A stretch of DNA of 64,000 bases, from NCBI RefSeq assembly GCF_002209485.1, contig NZ_NJIX01000004.1, positions 558,001-622,000 on the forward strand, read 5' to 3'. The position numbers and the translations under genes are program-made. The stretch comes from Achromobacter sp. HZ34. GTDB lineage: Bacteria > Pseudomonadota > Gammaproteobacteria > Burkholderiales > Burkholderiaceae_B. Under the pieces are notes generated by a model. That model did no database searches. It was not told the DNA's origin and saw nothing but the letters and a program-made list of their open reading frames with translations. This document shows positions 60,324 through 64,000 of the stretch, one piece after another (within the stretch, counting starts at the first letter, position 1; each line of letters begins with the position of its first letter).

Positions 60324-62933
60324 CTACGCGCCCGATGTCCGTTGCACGCCACGGCCAGGCGCGAAGAACAGGAACAGCAGCGTGGCGACCAGGTAGACGC
60401 CGCCGGCGATCGCCAGGCTGGTGTTCATGCCCATGCTGCCGAACAGCGCGCCGACCATCAACGGCCCGGCCATCTGCCCCAGCTTGTCGGCGGCCCGCAT
60501 CACACTGGTCGCGCCGGCCGCGCCGTAGTCCTGCACTCGTGGCAAGCCAAGCATGTAAGGCGATTGCGACGCGCCGGAGAAGCAGCTGGCGACCGCGAGC
60601 AGGAAGACGGCCAGCGTGGCGGCAGCCAGGCCGCCGCCGAAATACAGTCCTATCATTCCCGCGCTGCCGACCACGCCGCCCAGCACGATCCACGTCTTCT
60701 TGGCGTTCGAGCGATCCACCAGTCGGCCCATCAAGGGGCCGACATAGATCACGCACAGGCCATAGATCATCAGCACGCGGCCGATGCTGGACGCGGCCAC
60801 GCCGGCATGTTCCAGGTAGAGCGGCAAGGCGAAGGACAGCAATCCCACCTGGGCGATGGAGAAGGGGATGACGCTACCCAGCAGCAACAGGCCGAAGTCG
60901 CGCGTGAAGACCAGGCGGGCCGTGCGCGTGAAGCCGGAACGCGTGGACGGAGCGGCTTGCGCCCGGGACGGGAGCGCGACGGCGGCGCCTGTAGCAACCG
61001 GCGTCGTCGCAATGGCCGGCGACCCTGCGGCCTTCTCCGCAACCTTCTGCTTGCCCATATATGGCCGCATCAGGGCCAGCACACCCAGCACCGGCATCAA
61101 CAGCATGAAGGCGCTGATGCCGAACACCAGGCGGAAGCCCAATTGCTCCATCAACATGGCGCCTACCGCGGCACCGGTCAGATGGCCGGCGAACAGGCCG
61201 GCGATGACGGTGGTCATATTGCGCCCGCGATACTGCGGTGAACTGCGCGTCACGATGAAACCCTGCAGGCCCATCCACGTCAGGCCATAGCCCAGGCCCA
61301 CCAGGCCGCGCGCACCCGCGAAGATGGGCAGGCTGCCCGCGCCCGCACACGCCAGCATGCCCAGGAAAGTCACGCCCAGGCCTGACAGCACCGGGAATTG
61401 CCAGCCGCGCCGGTCGGTCAGGCGTCCGGCCAGGAGCGCGGTCAGCAGGCCGCAGCCCATTTCCACCGAGATCGGCAGCGCCAGCAGCACATTGGGCGGC
61501 AGGTCGATCCAGCCTTCGGGGAGGGTGCGCGCGTACAGGGGCAGGAAGCTCAGCGGCATGGCCCAGGCGAACAGAAACCCGAACATGATGGGGCGGGCGA
61601 TGCGGCCGATGTCGGAGGCGTCATCGGGGCCCACGCGCGTGCCGTCGGGCGCGACGCCGCGTGCCGCGAAGGCGCGGTTCATCAGCAGCGACAGCAGCAG
61701 CAACATTTCCATCGCCGCCACCAGGGCGACGGCGACGACCGTGATCGCATCGATCATGCGGCTGCGCACGCCGGCGCCCAGGACATCGGCGGACAGGCGC
61801 AGGACCAGATTGCCTTGGGTGGCTCCCTGGGTCGCTCCTTGTACAGGAGCCTGCGCCGTGTCCCGGCGCCCGGTCAGGGGCAATACCAGCGTCAAATCGT
61901 CGGCAACGGCATTGCCGCGTGCGGCGACGCCGGTGTCGCTGCCAACGTTGCCCCCAGCCAAGGGCAGCGGGCCGCGACTGTCGGCGCGATTCAGCAGGTG
62001 CCCGCCGGCATCGGTCAGGTCGATTTCGCGGATGGCGGGGAACGTGGCGGCAAGCCGCTGGAACGGCGCTTCGACGCCGCGCAGCTTGTCCACCGCGATG
62101 CCGTAGCCGATGATGCGGTCGAGGTCGGTTTGCAGGCCGCGCGCCAGCACCGCCACGTTTTCACGGGTGACCCGCAGCCAGCCTTCGCGGAAAGTCTGCA
62201 CCGTGTACACCGCGTACACGCCCTGCGCCAACAGCAGGGCGACCAGCGGCACGACGAAGCGCGCGCGGCCGCCCGCGGCCAGCGTGGTCAAGGGCACCAG
62301 GAATTTGAATGCCGCGGCCAGCGCCACGCCGACCAGCGCGGTGACGGCCACCAGCACGGCCAGGCTGCGCCACATCAACGCGTGGGCCGCGGCAGCGTCG
62401 CGCACGGCGGAGACCACCAGCGCGCCGGCATTCGATTTGGCCGGGTCGGCGCTGGCCAGCGGCACCGCCAGGAGGACGCGGCCGCCACCACTGCTCAGCA
62501 GGGCGCCCGACGGACGGGCGGCGATGTCATGGGGCGTGGCTGCGCCGTCGTGCCGGAACAACGCCCGTGCGAGCGTGGCCGCGCCGGCAACGTCGCCCTG
62601 GCTGGCGACCGTGCTGCCGTCCGGCAGTAAAACCGCGATGCCGGCCAGATCGTCCGAGCCATGCGTACCGTCGCGCAGCAAGGCATCCATGCCGAAATAT
62701 TGCGCCAGGGGCTTGCCCAGCCTCAGGCCGTTATCGATGTTCCCGGCCACACGCCGTGCCACCACTTCCACCCGGTCCGCCGTGGTGTCGGCGATCAGTC
62801 GATCCAGCGCGGCCAGGCTCAGCGCACCCATCAGCGTCTGGGCAAGCAGCAGAACCGCCAGGCAGGCGAGGGTGACTTCCAGGACGGGGCGGCGGCGCAG
62901 CCCGCCAAGGATACGCAGCAGTGGTTCGCGCAT
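60324..62933 (-). CDS. MFS transporter fused to N-terminal sensor-like module
   Basis: An 869-residue protein. Residues 1-415 look like a sensor: a first helix (20-40), an extracytoplasmic stretch (about 45-190), helices near 190 and 230, a second extracytoplasmic region (about 250-385) and another helix. From about residue 440 to 865 a complete MFS domain of twelve helices follows (e.g. LTDRRGWQFPVLSGL, the loop motif, and PYMGKQKVAEKAAG in the middle loop). Fusion of a Cache-like input with an MFS pump is unusual. It is divergent from the Cache sensor at 63119, with 185 bases between them. Confidence 0.75.
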   Translation of the reverse strand: MREPLLRILGGLRRRPVLEVTLACLAVLLLAQTLMGALSLAALDRLIADTTADRVEVVARRVAGNIDNGLRLGKPLAQYFGMDALLRDGTHGSDDLAGIAVLLPDGSTVASQGDVAGAATLARALFRHDGAATPHDIAARPSGALLSSGGGRVLLAVPLASADPAKSNAGALVVSAVRDAAAAHALMWRSLAVLVAVTALVGVALAAAFKFLVPLTTLAAGGRARFVVPLVALLLAQGVYAVYTVQTFREGWLRVTRENVAVLARGLQTDLDRIIGYGIAVDKLRGVEAPFQRLAATFPAIREIDLTDAGGHLLNRADSRGPLPLAGGNVGSDTGVAARGNAVADDLTLVLPLTGRRDTAQAPVQGATQGATQGNLVLRLSADVLGAGVRSRMIDAITVVAVALVAAMEMLLLLSLLMNRAFAARGVAPDGTRVGPDDASDIGRIARPIMFGFLFAWAMPLSFLPLYARTLPEGWIDLPPNVLLALPISVEMGCGLLTALLAGRLTDRRGWQFPVLSGLGVTFLGMLACAGAGSLPIFAGARGLVGLGYGLTWMGLQGFIVTRSSPQYRGRNMTTVIAGLFAGHLTGAAVGAMLMEQLGFRLVFGISAFMLLMPVLGVLALMRPYMGKQKVAEKAAGSPAIATTPVATGAAVALPSRAQAAPSTRSGFTRTARLVFTRDFGLLLLGSVIPFSIAQVGLLSFALPLYLEHAGVAASSIGRVLMIYGLCVIYVGPLMGRLVDRSNAKKTWIVLGGVVGSAGMIGLYFGGGLAAATLAVFLLAVASCFSGASQSPYMLGLPRVQDYGAAGATSVMRAADKLGQMAGPLMVGALFGSMGMNTSLAIAGGVYLVATLLFLFFAPGRGVQRTSGA

Positions 62934-63118
62934 GACAAGTGGATGGCAATCGCGCGTTCACATCCGCCAATAGGGGCGAAAAGGCAATGCAGATCGTGAA
63001 CTTACGCGCAGGACGGTAAAGCTATGATACAGGCAATTAAATATCGTTTTACACTTCTTAAGTTCTGTATCTTCAGCCTTAAGTTCTCTGTAACAGCGTT
63101 TTCTTTTTCGGCCCGAGC

Positions 63119-64000
63119 ATGTTCTTGCGTTCCCTCCGCAGCAAGATTTTCCTGTTGGTCCTGGCCATCCTGGTGACAGTGGCGGCCTTCATCATGGTTG
63201 CCAGCCGCCGTGATGTGACGAATACCGTGGCTGCCGGTGAGCAACATGCCGTGCGCAACGTGCTGGAGTTGGTGCAGCACGACACCGAAGCGCGCTGGGG
63301 GGCCTTGTTCAACGACAAGATCAGTACCGTGCGCAATGGCCGGCGCCAGTTGCTGCAGACCGGTGCCACCGTGGCGTCCGTGCTGGACAGCTATGCGCGC
63401 ATGGGGGCCACCGGCGTGGTCAGCAACGATGCCGCCAAGGAGATGGCGCGTTCCTGGATCAACCAGCTGCATTTCGACGGGCACCGTTATGCCTTCGTCT
63501 ACGACGCCGGCGGCCACGTGCTGGCCAGCGGCGCGCCGGAGATGATCGGCCAGGACCTGGGCGGCGTGCTCGACCTGAAGGGCCGCCCGCTGGCGCGCGC
63601 CTTGTATGACGAGAGCCGCACGTCGGGCAATGGCTTCGCCATCTACCGCTGGCCGACGCCGGATGGCCTGCGCGAAAGCCGCTATGCCTATTTCGGCTAT
63701 TTCCGCGCCTGGGATTGGGTGATCGCCATCAGCGACAGCGTGCAGGACATCACCGAGCAGGTGGAACGGCGCCGCACTGAAATGAAGGCCGCGCTGCGCG
63801 AGACGCTGTCGCGGCTGACGCTGGCACGCAGCGGTTTCCTGTTCATCGTGGCCAACGATGGCGAACTGGTGGTGGCGCCGCCGCGCCCGGCGATGGCCTT
63901 GCTCGGCTCGAAGGACGTGACCGCGGCGAACACCGAGGGCCCGCTTGCGGCGGGCCAGGGCCGCAGCTTGCGTTCGCGCCTGACTGACGTTCGCAGCGCG
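63119..64000 (+). CDS. Cache-domain membrane sensor, N-terminal part (cut by window end)
   Basis: The frame is open from ATG 63119 to the window end (294 residues). It starts with a membrane helix (SKIFLLVLAILVTVAAFIMV), then an extracytoplasmic single-Cache-type domain with YAFVYDAGGHVLASGAPEMIGQDL and the late YFGYFRAWDWVIAISD block. No output domain is reached. In this neighbourhood a PP2C (SpoIIE) phosphatase or a GGDEF/kinase output is plausible. It is divergent from the sensor-MFS gene. Confidence 0.75.
   Translation, partial: MFLRSLRSKIFLLVLAILVTVAAFIMVASRRDVTNTVAAGEQHAVRNVLELVQHDTEARWGALFNDKISTVRNGRRQLLQTGATVASVLDSYARMGATGVVSNDAAKEMARSWINQLHFDGHRYAFVYDAGGHVLASGAPEMIGQDLGGVLDLKGRPLARALYDESRTSGNGFAIYRWPTPDGLRESRYAYFGYFRAWDWVIAISDSVQDITEQVERRRTEMKAALRETLSRLTLARSGFLFIVANDGELVVAPPRPAMALLGSKDVTAANTEGPLAAGQGRSLRSRLTDVRSA

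Overview
The window is high-GC, gene-dense DNA from a betaproteobacterium, most likely Alcaligenaceae (Bordetella/Achromobacter type). This rests on the housekeeping block htpG / ampD / PP0621-like / ypjD-like / ffh / thiS / pip / trmB, on the Bug (TctC) solute-binding proteins, and on a helix-turn-helix citrate synthase, all typical of that group. The genus is an inference.

Layout. (1) 1-3.9 kb: the end of a TonB-dependent receptor, an IsdG-like heme monooxygenase, a lipoprotein esterase, a two-gene accessory module (Panacea/DUF4065 protein plus a degenerate class III nucleotide-cyclase-like protein), and a PncC/CinA-type amidohydrolase. (2) 3.9-29.1 kb: what looks like one oxygen-limitation regulon. 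It holds three 215-aa triple-BON proteins, five UspA-type proteins and one UspA remnant, a PatZ-type acyl-CoA synthetase/acetyltransferase, a SYLF lipoprotein, an SPW membrane protein, a P1B-5 metal ATPase with a C-terminal hemerythrin domain, Hsp20, PHB synthase and acetoacetyl-CoA reductase, a zinc alcohol dehydrogenase, a CBS-domain protein, and an FNR-type regulator with its four cluster cysteines. Eight near-perfect FNR/ANR boxes (TTGAN-N4-NTCAA) precede these transcription units. For seven of the eight a -10-like hexamer can be read near the spacing expected for class II activation, though several are weak. (3) 9.4-15.9 kb, inserted in that island: a QseBC/PmrAB-like two-component system divergent from a tight five-gene operon (thermostable-hemolysin family, AMP-ligase, heme-oxygenase-like diiron oxidase, SDR, TPR lipoprotein) with a PmrA-type box between them. 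This looks like a small fatty-acyl biosynthetic cluster of unknown product.

(4) 29.1-41.7 kb: core genes with tRNA-Leu(CAA), a GNAT protein, htpG, ampD, ffh, thiS, pip, trmB, a DKNYY protein, and an aminotransferase with a divergent LysR regulator. (5) 41.8-43.5 kb: tRNA-Gly(CCC), then a decayed hipB-like antitoxin with an intact operator array, two convergent paralogous mini-lipoproteins, tandem operator-like palindromes and a MazG-like pyrophosphohydrolase. (6) 43.4-56 kb: metabolic and accessory genes, including a LysR/SDR pair, EamA exporter, yghU, the HTH-citrate synthase with an inverted-repeat operator, and a catabolic cluster (hydroxyacid dehydrogenase, FAH hydrolase, SDR, two Bug proteins, serine hydrolase, LysR). 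(7) 56-64 kb: a Na/Pi cotransporter, a STAS/RsbW-like partner-switching pair, alanine racemase, an MFS transporter fused to a large sensor module, and the start of a Cache-domain sensor cut by the window end.

The strongest candidates for something not well described are the Panacea/cyclase-like pair, the diiron-oxidase operon under a PmrA-like box, the coherent FNR regulon with its P1B-5-hemerythrin ATPase, and the sensor-MFS/partner-switching neighbourhood.
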